From assembly GCA_009693055.1 (NCBI GenBank), contig SHYA01000004.1:1-64000 (forward strand): 64,000 nt of DNA. Reading direction: 5' to 3'. The notes beneath the pieces are model-generated. The model saw only the letters and a program-made list of their open reading frames with translations, was not told the origin of the DNA and searched no databases. Positions 1-8,718 of this stretch are shown piece after piece. The position numbers were made by a program, and so were the translations under genes. The DNA comes from Dehalococcoidia bacterium. GTDB taxonomy: Bacteria > Chloroflexota > Dehalococcoidia > Lucifugimonadales > SHYT01. Each line of letters starts with the position of its first letter. Within the stretch, counting starts at the first letter, position 1.

Positions 1-375
1 GATGCCGGAAACCAGCCGGCCGCCGGAAATCATGTCTACCATCGCCAGGTGCTCCGCCAGCCAGAGCGGGTCGTCCCAGATGGGTAGCACGTTCCCCAGC
101 ATGATGAGCTTGGCCTTCCTGGTCTGCCGCGCCAGGATGGTCAGGTCCACGTTGGTGACGCTCTGCATGCAGAACGGCGTGTTGTGGTGCTCGTTCATCA
201 TGAGCGCCTCAAATCCCACCTCCTCCGCGTACAGCTTCTCGTCCAGGTACCGGTTGTACAGCTGCGCGCCTATCTGTGGTTTGTAGGATGCGTTGCTGGT
301 TTCAATCATGCTGCCAGCAGCCACCCTTAACTCCGCGTCTTGATAGGGCTGCTCCGTGAAGTGTCCGATGAGCAT
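1..375 (-). CDS. LLM-class flavin-dependent oxidoreductase (luciferase-like), 3' truncated by window edge
   Basis: Reverse-strand translation MLIGHFTEQPYQDAELRVAAGSM...EEVGFEALMMNEHHNTPFCMQSVTNVDLTILARQTRKAKLIMLGNVLPIWDDPLWLAEHLAMVDMISGGRLVSGI; typical LLM motifs. Confidence 0.85.
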   Translation of the reverse strand, partial: MLIGHFTEQPYQDAELRVAAGSMIETSNASYKPQIGAQLYNRYLDEKLYAEEVGFEALMMNEHHNTPFCMQSVTNVDLTILARQTRKAKLIMLGNVLPIWDDPLWLAEHLAMVDMISGGRLVSGI

Positions 376-637
376 GGATCTCTCCTCCTGCTAGAGACGC
401 AATGTTGAGCCTTCTGCGCCACTATAAGTTACCCTACACCACTGCTGTCAACCTTCATGTACGGAAGTCGGTGAAACGCGGACGCATTGGGCACGAATCT
501 GTTGCGTTTGTCCTCACAACTGTCAGAAAGGGCCATCTTCAGCCTATGCGGTCATGGCTGCACGAGTGCTGCCACTAGAGCGTGCTCTATGAGTCGCCGC
601 CTTGGTTTTTCGATCACATGAAAGTCTTTCGTGGAAA

Positions 638-667
638 TTGACATTCGTGGCCGCCGCTGCGTATACT
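638..667 (+). promoter_or_regulatory. sigma70-like promoter
   Basis: TTGACA (638-643), 18-nt spacer, TATACT (662-667), upstream of an ATG at 691 with GGGAGG SD. Confidence 0.65.
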
Positions 668-690
668 CGGCTTGGAACGGGAGGTGGCCC

Positions 691-993
691 ATGCCGGCGA
701 CCAGGGAACAAGTGGTTGAGGCGCTTCGTGAAGTCTACGACCCGGAGATTCCTGTCAATGTCTACGATCTTGGCCTGATCTACGACATCAAGGTCGACGA
801 TGCCAATAAGGTCTACGTCCGTATGACGCTCACAGCGCCAGGCTGCGGGATGGGGCCTTACATCGCGCAGCAGGCGGAGTGGCGCATCGCTGAAATTGAT
901 GGCGTGGAAGACGTAGAAGTGGAGATGGTCACGGAACCCCCGTGGACTCCGGAACTGATTACCCCCGCGGGGAAGGAACTCCTCGGCATCTAA
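691..993 (+). CDS. MIP18/DUF59 family metal-sulfur cluster assembly factor (SufT-like)
   Basis: MPATREQVVEALREVYDPEIPVNVYDLGLIYDI...LTAPGCGMGP; start at 691 preferred over 631 because of promoter and SD position. Confidence 0.88.
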   Translation: MPATREQVVEALREVYDPEIPVNVYDLGLIYDIKVDDANKVYVRMTLTAPGCGMGPYIAQQAEWRIAEIDGVEDVEVEMVTEPPWTPELITPAGKELLGI

Positions 994-1868
994 TGACGCA
1001 ACAGCAAGACCTGCCGCTGCACACCGAGCAGGGAAAGGGGACGGCTGCGTCCTCTTCCCCACGGCAGGTGTCGCCTCAGGACCGGGCGCGCCTTGAGGGG
1101 ATGAAGCGGAGTTGGGAGCAGCGCCGCCAGATCAAGGAGCGTCTGGAAAAAGCCAAGCACCGCATTGCGGTGTACAGCGGCAAGGGCGGCGTCGGCAAGA
1201 CCACTGTCGCTATCAACTTGGCGGTTATGCTGGCCCAGCAGCACCACAAGGTCGGATTGCTGGACGTGGACATCGACTGCCCCAACGTGGTCAGAGCGCT
1301 CAAGGTTGAGCAGCGGGCACGTTTTGAGGAAGGGGTGTTCTATCCAGCGGAGCGGTGGGGGGTGAAGGTGATGTCCACCGCGTTTTTCCAGGAGCGGGAG
1401 GACGAGGCGATCATCTTTCGCGGCCCCATGATCCACAACACCATTCTCCAGTTTCTTCAGATGACGGAGTGGGGCGACTTGGACTACCTGATTGCCGATA
1501 TGCCGCCGGGCACATCCGACGCCGCGTTGACCGTTATGCAGACCGTGCCTTTGGACGGCTTTGTGGTGGTCACAACGCCTCAAGAGCTGGCTATGGTGGA
1601 CGCGCTGCGCTCCATCAACATGATCAAGCGGCTCAACCTGAGGGTGCTTGGCGTGGTGGAGAACTTTAGCGGGGACGTCTTTGGTACGGGCGGCGGTGAG
1701 GCTTTGGCCAAACAGGCCAACGTGCCGTTCTTTGGGAAGTTGGAGCTCCGTAAAGACTACCGCGACGAGTCCAAACCGACGGTGCTGGCCAGCAAAGTGG
1801 TGTACAAAGAGTACGAGGCGCTGGCGAGCAAGCTCAAGGCCGATCTGGCGGTCCCCGCCCCTTCTTAG
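993..1868 (+). CDS. Mrp/NBP35-type P-loop ATPase (Fe-S carrier)
   Basis: VYSGKGGVGKTTVAINLAVMLAQ, DMPPGTSDAALTVMQ; start ATG at 993 overlaps preceding stop (taATGa). Confidence 0.9.
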   Translation: MTQQQDLPLHTEQGKGTAASSSPRQVSPQDRARLEGMKRSWEQRRQIKERLEKAKHRIAVYSGKGGVGKTTVAINLAVMLAQQHHKVGLLDVDIDCPNVVRALKVEQRARFEEGVFYPAERWGVKVMSTAFFQEREDEAIIFRGPMIHNTILQFLQMTEWGDLDYLIADMPPGTSDAALTVMQTVPLDGFVVVTTPQELAMVDALRSINMIKRLNLRVLGVVENFSGDVFGTGGGEALAKQANVPFFGKLELRKDYRDESKPTVLASKVVYKEYEALASKLKADLAVPAPS

Positions 1869-1907
1869 GTCACGGCGCGCAGACCTTCATTTCCTGCTCG
1901 ATTCCGC

Positions 1908-3812
1908 CTACTGCTGCTGTCCCTTCGTTGGCTCCTTCGGCTCCTGGCTTGTCGGCACGGGCTGAGGCGGCGTGGGAGCGCCGGAAGCTACCGGCAGCTG
2001 GAGCACCTTGCCTTTCTGCGGTGTTTCCTTCGCGGCCTTACGGGGCTTCTTCCTCTTTTCCTCTCCGCCGGCGGACCGGCGCATCACCTCCAGCTCTCTG
2101 GCGAGCACCATACGGAAGTAGGAGGTGTACTCGCCGACGCTGCGGAATTTCGCCTCCCGCAGCTTGAGGAGCTTGCCGGGAGAGGTCTTGCGTAGCTCGG
2201 CTAAGGAGCGGAGGAGCGCAAGGTGGAGCATTGAAGCGGCCTGGTCCGGGTCTGTGTGAGCGCCGCCTTCCGGTTCCGGGACTACCCCGTCAATGACGCC
2301 CATCTCGGCGCAGTCGTTGGCTGTGAAGTGGAGAGACTGGGCGGCTTCTTCGGACCTGTCGGCGTCGCGAAACATGAGCGTGGCGGCGCTTTCGGGGGAT
2401 ACCGGTAGGAAGACCGCGTTTTCGAGCATGAGGGTACGGTCGGCCACGCTAAACGCCAGGGCGCTTTCGCGGCCACCCTGGTTGATGATGACCGAGACGG
2501 TTGGGACGGGCAGCTCCGCCATCGTCGCCATCGTGTCGGCAATGGCGCGGCCGATGCCGTGCTGTTCGGCTTCAAGGCTCATAGCGGGTCCCGGCGTGTC
2601 GATGAGCGTGACCACCGGGAGGCGAAACTTTGCCGCAAGTTTCATGGTCCGCTGGGCCTTGCGGAATCCCTCCGGCAAGAGCGCGGAGCGCTCAGTGTCC
2701 GCGGGGGACACTTTTGGCACCTGGGCGATCAGCATGATCGGCGCCCTGTCCAGCGTTGTGAGGCCGCAGAGCACCGAGGGCTCATCGCCAGCGAGCCGGT
2801 CGCCGTGGAGCTCCAGGAAGTCTGGGAACAGCCGCGCGATGTAGGCGTGCGCGGTGGGCCGTCCGGGGTGCTGGGTCAGCCGGAACACTTCCGCGGCATC
2901 TCGTTCGACACGGGGGCGCTTGAGGACCGCCTTCCCCTTGGGGGCTTTCAGCTTTGCCGGCTGGTGCTCCGGGTTCAGGAAGGAGAGGAGCTGCACGATG
3001 CTCCGGCGGATGTCCGCGCGTGGCGTGACCATGTCCACCATGCCGTGAACAAGATGCGCCTCGGAGGTGTGCGCCTCTTGCGGTAGCGGAGACTTGGCCA
3101 TCTGCTGAAGGACGCGCAGCGGGGAGAACCCCATGATCGCCCCCGGTTCGGCGATGAGGACGTCCGCCAGGTTGACGAAGCTGGCGTACGCTTGTCCCGT
3201 GGTTGGGCTTGCCAGGATGCACAGGTAGGGCAGTCCGGCGCGGTGCATCTGGTTGGCCGCGACGGTGGTCTTCGCCATCTGCATGAGGGAGAGGACGCCT
3301 TCCTGGATACGGACTCCGGAGCTCGTTACCACCATGACAAGGGGCCAGCGGCGCTTGATGGCGTAATCAAAGGCGAGCGCCACCTTCTCGCCCACGACGC
3401 ACCCCATGCTGCCGCCCATGAAAGCGAAGTCTATGCAGACGAAGACGCAACGCTGGCCGTTGATCTTGCCGCGGCCGACGACGGCGGCTTCGTTCATCCC
3501 GGTGCGGCGCTGGTCGCCGAACAGCCGCTTCCGGTACGGGACTTTTCCGCGGAAGGACAATGGGTCCAGGGACGTTACGGTGCGGAATTTCTCCTTGAAC
3601 CCTTTCGGGTCCATCAGAAGCTTGACTCGCTCCTGGGCGGAGAGGGTGTAATGGAAACCGCAGGCTGGGCAGACGCGGTAGGTTCCATAGGACTCCTGCC
3701 CTCGCAGGTCGCCTCCACATAAGAGGCACGACTCCCGCTTCGGTAGTTCCTGGTGGTCCTTGCTCCCCCGACCCAGAAGCGCCGAGAGGATGCCGCCAAG
3801 ACTGCGGACCAC
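1908..3812 (-). CDS. accDA: Fused acetyl-CoA carboxylase carboxyltransferase subunits beta and alpha
   Basis: N-terminal Zn finger CLLCGG...CPACGF plus AccD core; C-terminal AccA core (FPDFLELHGDRLAGDE, TLIDTPGPAMSLEAEQHGIGRAIA) in one 634-aa ORF. Confidence 0.9.
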   Translation of the reverse strand: MVRSLGGILSALLGRGSKDHQELPKRESCLLCGGDLRGQESYGTYRVCPACGFHYTLSAQERVKLLMDPKGFKEKFRTVTSLDPLSFRGKVPYRKRLFGDQRRTGMNEAAVVGRGKINGQRCVFVCIDFAFMGGSMGCVVGEKVALAFDYAIKRRWPLVMVVTSSGVRIQEGVLSLMQMAKTTVAANQMHRAGLPYLCILASPTTGQAYASFVNLADVLIAEPGAIMGFSPLRVLQQMAKSPLPQEAHTSEAHLVHGMVDMVTPRADIRRSIVQLLSFLNPEHQPAKLKAPKGKAVLKRPRVERDAAEVFRLTQHPGRPTAHAYIARLFPDFLELHGDRLAGDEPSVLCGLTTLDRAPIMLIAQVPKVSPADTERSALLPEGFRKAQRTMKLAAKFRLPVVTLIDTPGPAMSLEAEQHGIGRAIADTMATMAELPVPTVSVIINQGGRESALAFSVADRTLMLENAVFLPVSPESAATLMFRDADRSEEAAQSLHFTANDCAEMGVIDGVVPEPEGGAHTDPDQAASMLHLALLRSLAELRKTSPGKLLKLREAKFRSVGEYTSYFRMVLARELEVMRRSAGGEEKRKKPRKAAKETPQKGKVLQLPVASGAPTPPQPVPTSQEPKEPTKGQQQ

Positions 3813-3824
3813 TGGCTGTTACTC

Positions 3825-6020
3825 CTAGGGCACCGGCTGTTCGTGGTCTGTGGGGACGACCTGCCGTGGCTTGCCTTGAGGGGCTGGCAGGACGATATCC
3901 AGCTCCTCCAAACGATCGAGCAGCCGAGCGGCTCGTGGATACCCTACGCCGAGCTTCCGTTGAAGGAGCGAGGCCGAGAGCGAACCGTGCGTCTGGGCAA
4001 GCTCCTTGGCGCGGGAGAGTAGCTCGTCCTCCTGGTTTTCGCCCCCCTCTTCTTGTACTAACGCGATGGGCGGGACAGGTGTTCCGTGTTGATCTCTCCA
4101 GAACTGGGTGAGCTGGGTGATTTCGTTGTCGGAGACGTACGCCCCCTGGATTCTCTTGGGTTTCGGCGCGCCGATGGGCGCGTAGAGCATGTCGCCGCGG
4201 CCGAGCAGTTTCTCCGCGCCGGAGCCGTCCAGGATGGTCCGTGAGTCCACCTGCGAGGTGACCGCAAAGCTGATGCGGCTGGGGAAGTTGGCCTTGATCA
4301 GGCCGGTGATGACGTCAACCGACGGGCGCTGCGTGGCGACCACGAGATGGATGCCGACCGCCCTGCCAAGCTGCGCGAGGCGGCACAGGCTGTGTTCTAC
4401 GTCCACGGAAGCCGCCATCATCAGGTCCGCCAGCTCGTCAATGACCACGACGAGGTAAGGCATCCGTTGTTCAAGCGAATGGATGTTTTTGTTATATCCT
4501 TGGATGTTGCGCGCGCCTGCCGCCTCTAACGCCTTGAACCGTTCTTTCATCTCGGTGATGGCGCCGCGCAACACCGGCACCGCCTGGTCAGACTCAACAA
4601 TGACCGGAAGCGCCAGATGGGGGGTGCCGTTATAGGGGGTGAGTTCCACCCTCTTGGGGTCGGTCATCACCATCCGGACGTGAAGGGGGGTCATCTGCAT
4701 GAGGAGCGAGCCGATGATGGTGTTCATGCAGACGCTTTTCCCGCTGCCGGTGGCGCCCGCGATGAGCAGGTGGGGCATCGCGGTCAGGTCGGCGACCACG
4801 GCCTCGCCGCCGGCCCCTTTGCCCAGCGCGATGGGGAGGTTGCCGCTCTTTTGCAGCGCCTTGAAGGCTGGGCTTTGCATGACCCCCTGGAGGGTGACGG
4901 TGGCGGGAGATTTGTTGGGGACTTCAAGCCCGACGAACGCCTCTCCAGGCACGGGTGCCTCAAACCGCAGGCTCTTCGCGGCGAGCGCCATCGCCAGGTC
5001 TTTTTCGCGCGCCAGGATGGTGTCCACCCGGACACGAGACTTTTCTTCTATCTGGACGACAATGGGTTTTCCGGACTTGTCCAGCTTGGTATGGCCGTCT
5101 TTGTCCCTGTCCTTCACCTCGCGGACGCGACGGACCCACCCGGGGACAAGCCCGAACTGCGTGACCACCGGCCCGGGTCGAATCTCCTGGACTTCCACCT
5201 CAACACCGTAGTCAGCAAGCGTTTGCTCAATGAGCCGCGCCTTTTCCAGGTTTTCCTCCTCCGACAGCTTGTTCTGTGGTTCCTCCAAGAGCAGGCTCAT
5301 CGGTGGGAGTTTCCAGCCGCCGTTGCCATTGGCCCCTTTGGAGGTAGCGCGTGCCGGCTCCTTAGCGGCTGCCGCCTGCGGCGCGCCCGCTCCGGACGCC
5401 TTGCGCTTGAACGGGAACCGGCCGTTTTTGGATTGTGGCGTAGGCGCCGCGGCCTCACCGCCTGTTTCGGGTTCCGCGGCTCCCTCCGGAGGCGCGGCCT
5501 CGTGCTTGAAAAGCCATGCCTGCGCGGCAAGAAAACCGTTGTGGCTCCACCGGAGGCCGTATCCCGCAGCGCTCCCAAGTGGGCCGCGGCAGCGCCACGC
5601 AAGGCGCGGGAAAGCGACGGCGAACGCCAGAAGAAGCCCGAAGGCAGCGGTTACGCCCCCAAAGAACGCCGGCCAGTCTGCGACCTCGTCCCCGACGTTG
5701 CCGCCCCAGCCTTTTTGGTACATGGACAGGGCGATTGCGGAGACGAGGGCCACGATTGTGGCGGCGGTGATCCAGTTGGCCCTGCGGAGGAGGCCGCGCG
5801 GGTTGCGCCAGGCGAGGAACGGTACGGCCACCACGAGCAATCCCATACCGGCGAGGGCGTAGTGAACTTGTTGCCAGAGCGCAAAGCCGATGGCGGCCAA
5901 GGCGGAGATCACGAGGGCGAGGCCGATCCAGGGGGCCAGGTCGCGGGCCTGCTCGACGAGGTGGTCAATCAAAGGGGCGCGGCTTGCGGAATGGGAAGAA
6001 CGCCGGGCGGTCTTTGCCAT
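3825..6020 (-). CDS. ftsK: DNA translocase FtsK/SpoIIIE
   Basis: N-terminal TM segments, GATGSGKSVCMNTIIGSLL Walker A, VVVIDELADLMM, C-terminal winged-helix gamma domain. Confidence 0.95.
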   Translation of the reverse strand: MAKTARRSSHSASRAPLIDHLVEQARDLAPWIGLALVISALAAIGFALWQQVHYALAGMGLLVVAVPFLAWRNPRGLLRRANWITAATIVALVSAIALSMYQKGWGGNVGDEVADWPAFFGGVTAAFGLLLAFAVAFPRLAWRCRGPLGSAAGYGLRWSHNGFLAAQAWLFKHEAAPPEGAAEPETGGEAAAPTPQSKNGRFPFKRKASGAGAPQAAAAKEPARATSKGANGNGGWKLPPMSLLLEEPQNKLSEEENLEKARLIEQTLADYGVEVEVQEIRPGPVVTQFGLVPGWVRRVREVKDRDKDGHTKLDKSGKPIVVQIEEKSRVRVDTILAREKDLAMALAAKSLRFEAPVPGEAFVGLEVPNKSPATVTLQGVMQSPAFKALQKSGNLPIALGKGAGGEAVVADLTAMPHLLIAGATGSGKSVCMNTIIGSLLMQMTPLHVRMVMTDPKRVELTPYNGTPHLALPVIVESDQAVPVLRGAITEMKERFKALEAAGARNIQGYNKNIHSLEQRMPYLVVVIDELADLMMAASVDVEHSLCRLAQLGRAVGIHLVVATQRPSVDVITGLIKANFPSRISFAVTSQVDSRTILDGSGAEKLLGRGDMLYAPIGAPKPKRIQGAYVSDNEITQLTQFWRDQHGTPVPPIALVQEEGGENQEDELLSRAKELAQTHGSLSASLLQRKLGVGYPRAARLLDRLEELDIVLPAPQGKPRQVVPTDHEQPVP

Positions 6021-6086
6021 ATGCGTATCTACCTCAGTACGAGACGGGTCCGCCTTATGCCGGCGGACGCAGTGCCTTGCAGTATA

Positions 6087-7766
6087 TCAGACGGCGACGA
6101 CAACCGGAAGGATCATTGGACGCCTTTTCGTCTCAGCGTACAGAAATCCTCCCAAAGCTTCCTTCACCTGGGCCTGGACATAGTCTGCGTGGACGGCAAG
6201 CTCGGCTTTCTGAGCCAGCGCGTCCTTCACCTTCGCGGCGCCCCGCCGCAACAAGTCTCCTTGCTGGTCGGCATCCACAAACCCCGTGGAGACGATTTGG
6301 GGTTCCCCCAGCAGGAGGCCGCTGTGCTGGTCAACCGTAAGCACGACTATCACGACGCCGTCCCGGGAGAGGGTCTTGCGGTCCCTGAGCACGGCGCTCT
6401 TGGGGTCCCACAGGCGCAGGCCGTCGACGTAAATATGCCCGCAGGGGATCCGCTCCACGATACTGCCATGTGCTGTGGTCAGCTCCAGGACGTCGCCATC
6501 CTCCATCACGAAGACGTTCTTTTCAGGCACGCCGACCGACTGTGCCAGGAGTCCGTGGGCCGCAAGATGGCGGTACTCCCCGTGGACGGGAACAAAGTAC
6601 TTCGGCTGGGTCACGCGGAGCATGAGCTTGAGGTCTTCCTGGCTGGCATGGCCGTGCACGTGCACGAGGGCGTTGCGGGAGGTAAGGACCCTGGCACCTT
6701 GCCGCGTCAAGTTGTCAATGGTGCGGCTGATCACCGTCTCGTTGCCAGGAATGGGCGACGCGGAGACCACGACTGTGTCGTTCGGGATGATCCGGATGAG
6801 GGGGTGGCTGCCATTGGCGATGCGGGTCAGGCCTGAGGTGGGTTCCCCCTGGCTGCCGGTGGTGATGACGACCACCTCCTCAGGGGGGAGGTTCTTGATC
6901 CGTTCCCAGGGCAGGAGCACGCCCTCAGGGACGAGCAGGTACCCCGTCTTGGTGGCGATGGTGGTGTTATCCACCATGCTCCTGCCGACGATGGCGACCT
7001 TGCGGCCTGAGTCAGCGGCTGCATTGAGGACCATTTGCACCCTGGAGATGAGCGAGGCGAATGTGGCTACAATCACACGCCCAGGCGCTTCCCGGATGAT
7101 GCGCTCCAGCCACTCGCGGACAACGGCTTCGGACTGGGTGTAGCCCGGCACCTCCGCGTAGGTGGAGTCCGAAAGCAGGAGGAGGAGGCCTTTTGAGCAC
7201 AGGAGCGCAAGGTGCTGGAAGTCGGTGGGACGGCCGTCAATCGGCGTGTGGTCTATTTTGAAGTCACCGGTGTGGATTACCAGGCCCAAGGGAGTGGTGA
7301 GCGCCACGCCCATAGCGTCTGGGATGCTGTGGCAGACGCGGAAGAACTCCGCCCGCAAGGCTCCAAGCTGGATGGGCTGGCCAGGCTCCGCCCGGTGGAG
7401 CAGGGCGTCCCGAAGGACGTGGTGTTCCCGAAGCTTGACCTGCACCAGCTCGTAGCCCAGCCCCACGGCGTACACCGGCACCTTGAGCCGTGGCAGCACG
7501 TAGGGCAGCGCGCCCGTGTGGTCCTCGTGGCCGTGCGTGATCAGGATGCCGCGAATGCGCTTGGCGTTGCGTTCCAGATACGAGATGTCAGGGATGACCA
7601 GGTCCACGCCCAGCATGTCCTCTTCGGGGAACATGAGCCCGCAGTCAATGACGACGATGTCGTCGCCGTACTCCAGGGCGAGCATGTTCTTGCCGATCTC
7701 CCCCAGCCCTCCCAGGGGGACCACGCGCAGCGGGCGGCTGGCAGAGGACCTGTCGTGCGGGCTCAC
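6087..7766 (-). CDS. rnj: Ribonuclease J (metallo-beta-lactamase family)
   Basis: HGHEDHTGALPYVLP, SDSTYAEVPGYTQSE, PVHGEYRHL; GTG start at 7766 overlaps upstream UDG stop (GTGA). Confidence 0.93.
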   Translation of the reverse strand: MSPHDRSSASRPLRVVPLGGLGEIGKNMLALEYGDDIVVIDCGLMFPEEDMLGVDLVIPDISYLERNAKRIRGILITHGHEDHTGALPYVLPRLKVPVYAVGLGYELVQVKLREHHVLRDALLHRAEPGQPIQLGALRAEFFRVCHSIPDAMGVALTTPLGLVIHTGDFKIDHTPIDGRPTDFQHLALLCSKGLLLLLSDSTYAEVPGYTQSEAVVREWLERIIREAPGRVIVATFASLISRVQMVLNAAADSGRKVAIVGRSMVDNTTIATKTGYLLVPEGVLLPWERIKNLPPEEVVVITTGSQGEPTSGLTRIANGSHPLIRIIPNDTVVVSASPIPGNETVISRTIDNLTRQGARVLTSRNALVHVHGHASQEDLKLMLRVTQPKYFVPVHGEYRHLAAHGLLAQSVGVPEKNVFVMEDGDVLELTTAHGSIVERIPCGHIYVDGLRLWDPKSAVLRDRKTLSRDGVVIVVLTVDQHSGLLLGEPQIVSTGFVDADQQGDLLRRGAAKVKDALAQKAELAVHADYVQAQVKEALGGFLYAETKRRPMILPVVVAV

Positions 7767-8383
7767 AGGAGCTTGAGTTGCTGGGTGGTCGATTCGGCGG
7801 AAGTGACCTGGGGTTGCATGCCGGCCTGGGCGAGACCGCTTTCTTTGAGCACCGCCGGCAGCCGCTTCATGTCGTCCTCCAGTGCCTTGCGGACGGTAGA
7901 CGAACGCAGGGCTGCGGCGGGGTGGTACAGGGGATAGATGGTCACGTCGCCCGTTTGACGCGGCCGCCCGTGGACGCGGCCGATGGTCTCCTGGGGGAAG
8001 AAGTGCCCAAGCGAGAAACGGCCAAGTGTGGCGACCACCTGCGGCCTGAGGAGGCGGAGCTGATGTTCCAGGTATTTTCGGCACGCCTGGACTTCGCCCG
8101 GCAACGGGTCCCTGTTCTCCGGCGGTCGACACTTGACTACATTGGTGATGAACACCTGGTCCCGCGTTAGGCCGATGCCGGCCAGCAACTGTTCCAGCAG
8201 CCGCCCGGCGGCGCCGACGAAGGGTCTCCCTTCGTGGTCTTCATAGAACCCTGGGCCCTCGCCGATGAACACGAGCCTGGGATTTTCGGGGCCTTCGCCG
8301 GGGACGGCGTTGGTGCGCGTACGGCTCAAGGTACAGTCGGTGCAGGCGCGAATGCGTCCTTCCAGCTCCAGCAGCTCGCTCAC
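7763..8383 (-). CDS. Type-4 family uracil-DNA glycosylase
   Basis: CTDCTLSRTRTNAVPGEGPENPRLVFIGEGPG...NVVKCRPPENRDPLPGEVQACRKYL...HPAAALR. Confidence 0.92.
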   Translation of the reverse strand: MSELLELEGRIRACTDCTLSRTRTNAVPGEGPENPRLVFIGEGPGFYEDHEGRPFVGAAGRLLEQLLAGIGLTRDQVFITNVVKCRPPENRDPLPGEVQACRKYLEHQLRLLRPQVVATLGRFSLGHFFPQETIGRVHGRPRQTGDVTIYPLYHPAAALRSSTVRKALEDDMKRLPAVLKESGLAQAGMQPQVTSAESTTQQLKLL

Positions 8384-8608
8384 GGTTGCTCCACGACCAC
8401 GGGGTCAGTGCGGGTCCACGGCTTCGGGCGCATCATAGCACACGGGCGAGCAGCGCAGCAACGGAAGCGAAACTCCAACGCTGCTCGTTTGGCTTGCCTG
8501 GGGGGCAGACGGAACGCTGGGAAAGGAGGTCCGGCGTGCTCGACATAGCCCATGACAGCACATCGGCCGTCATGCCCGAGAGCGGCTTCGTGAGCACCTA
8601 AAGTAGGG

Positions 8609-8637
8609 TTGCGCGCCTCCGGTCAACGTGGTATACT
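8609..8637 (+). promoter_or_regulatory. sigma70-like promoter of nusA operon
   Basis: TTGCGC (8609-8614), 17-nt spacer, TATACT (8632-8637). Confidence 0.65.
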
Positions 8638-8661
8638 TTCACTGTCTCCTGTGGGACTGAG

Positions 8662-8684
8662 AAGTGGGCTTGCCCCACTTTTTT
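8662..8684 (+). terminator. Intrinsic-terminator-like hairpin in the nusA leader (possible attenuator)
   Basis: AAGTGGG-CTTGC-CCCACTT followed by TTTT, between the promoter and the nusA ATG at 8719. Confidence 0.6.
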
Positions 8685-8718
8685 GTTCGCTGCAAGGGGG
8701 CAACGGGAGTGGAACAGA

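Noticed and set aside
2-286. 94-aa plus-strand ORF at the window edge
   Set aside because: Antisense to a clear LLM-class oxidoreductase reading on the minus strand.
4617-6836. 739-aa plus-strand ORF
   Set aside because: Antisense to ftsK and rnj with no recognisable domain; a long shadow ORF typical of high-GC DNA.
6087-8132. 681-aa extended RNase J ORF
   Set aside because: The first ~120 residues lie out of frame over the UDG gene; the GTG at 7766 overlapping the UDG stop is a better start.
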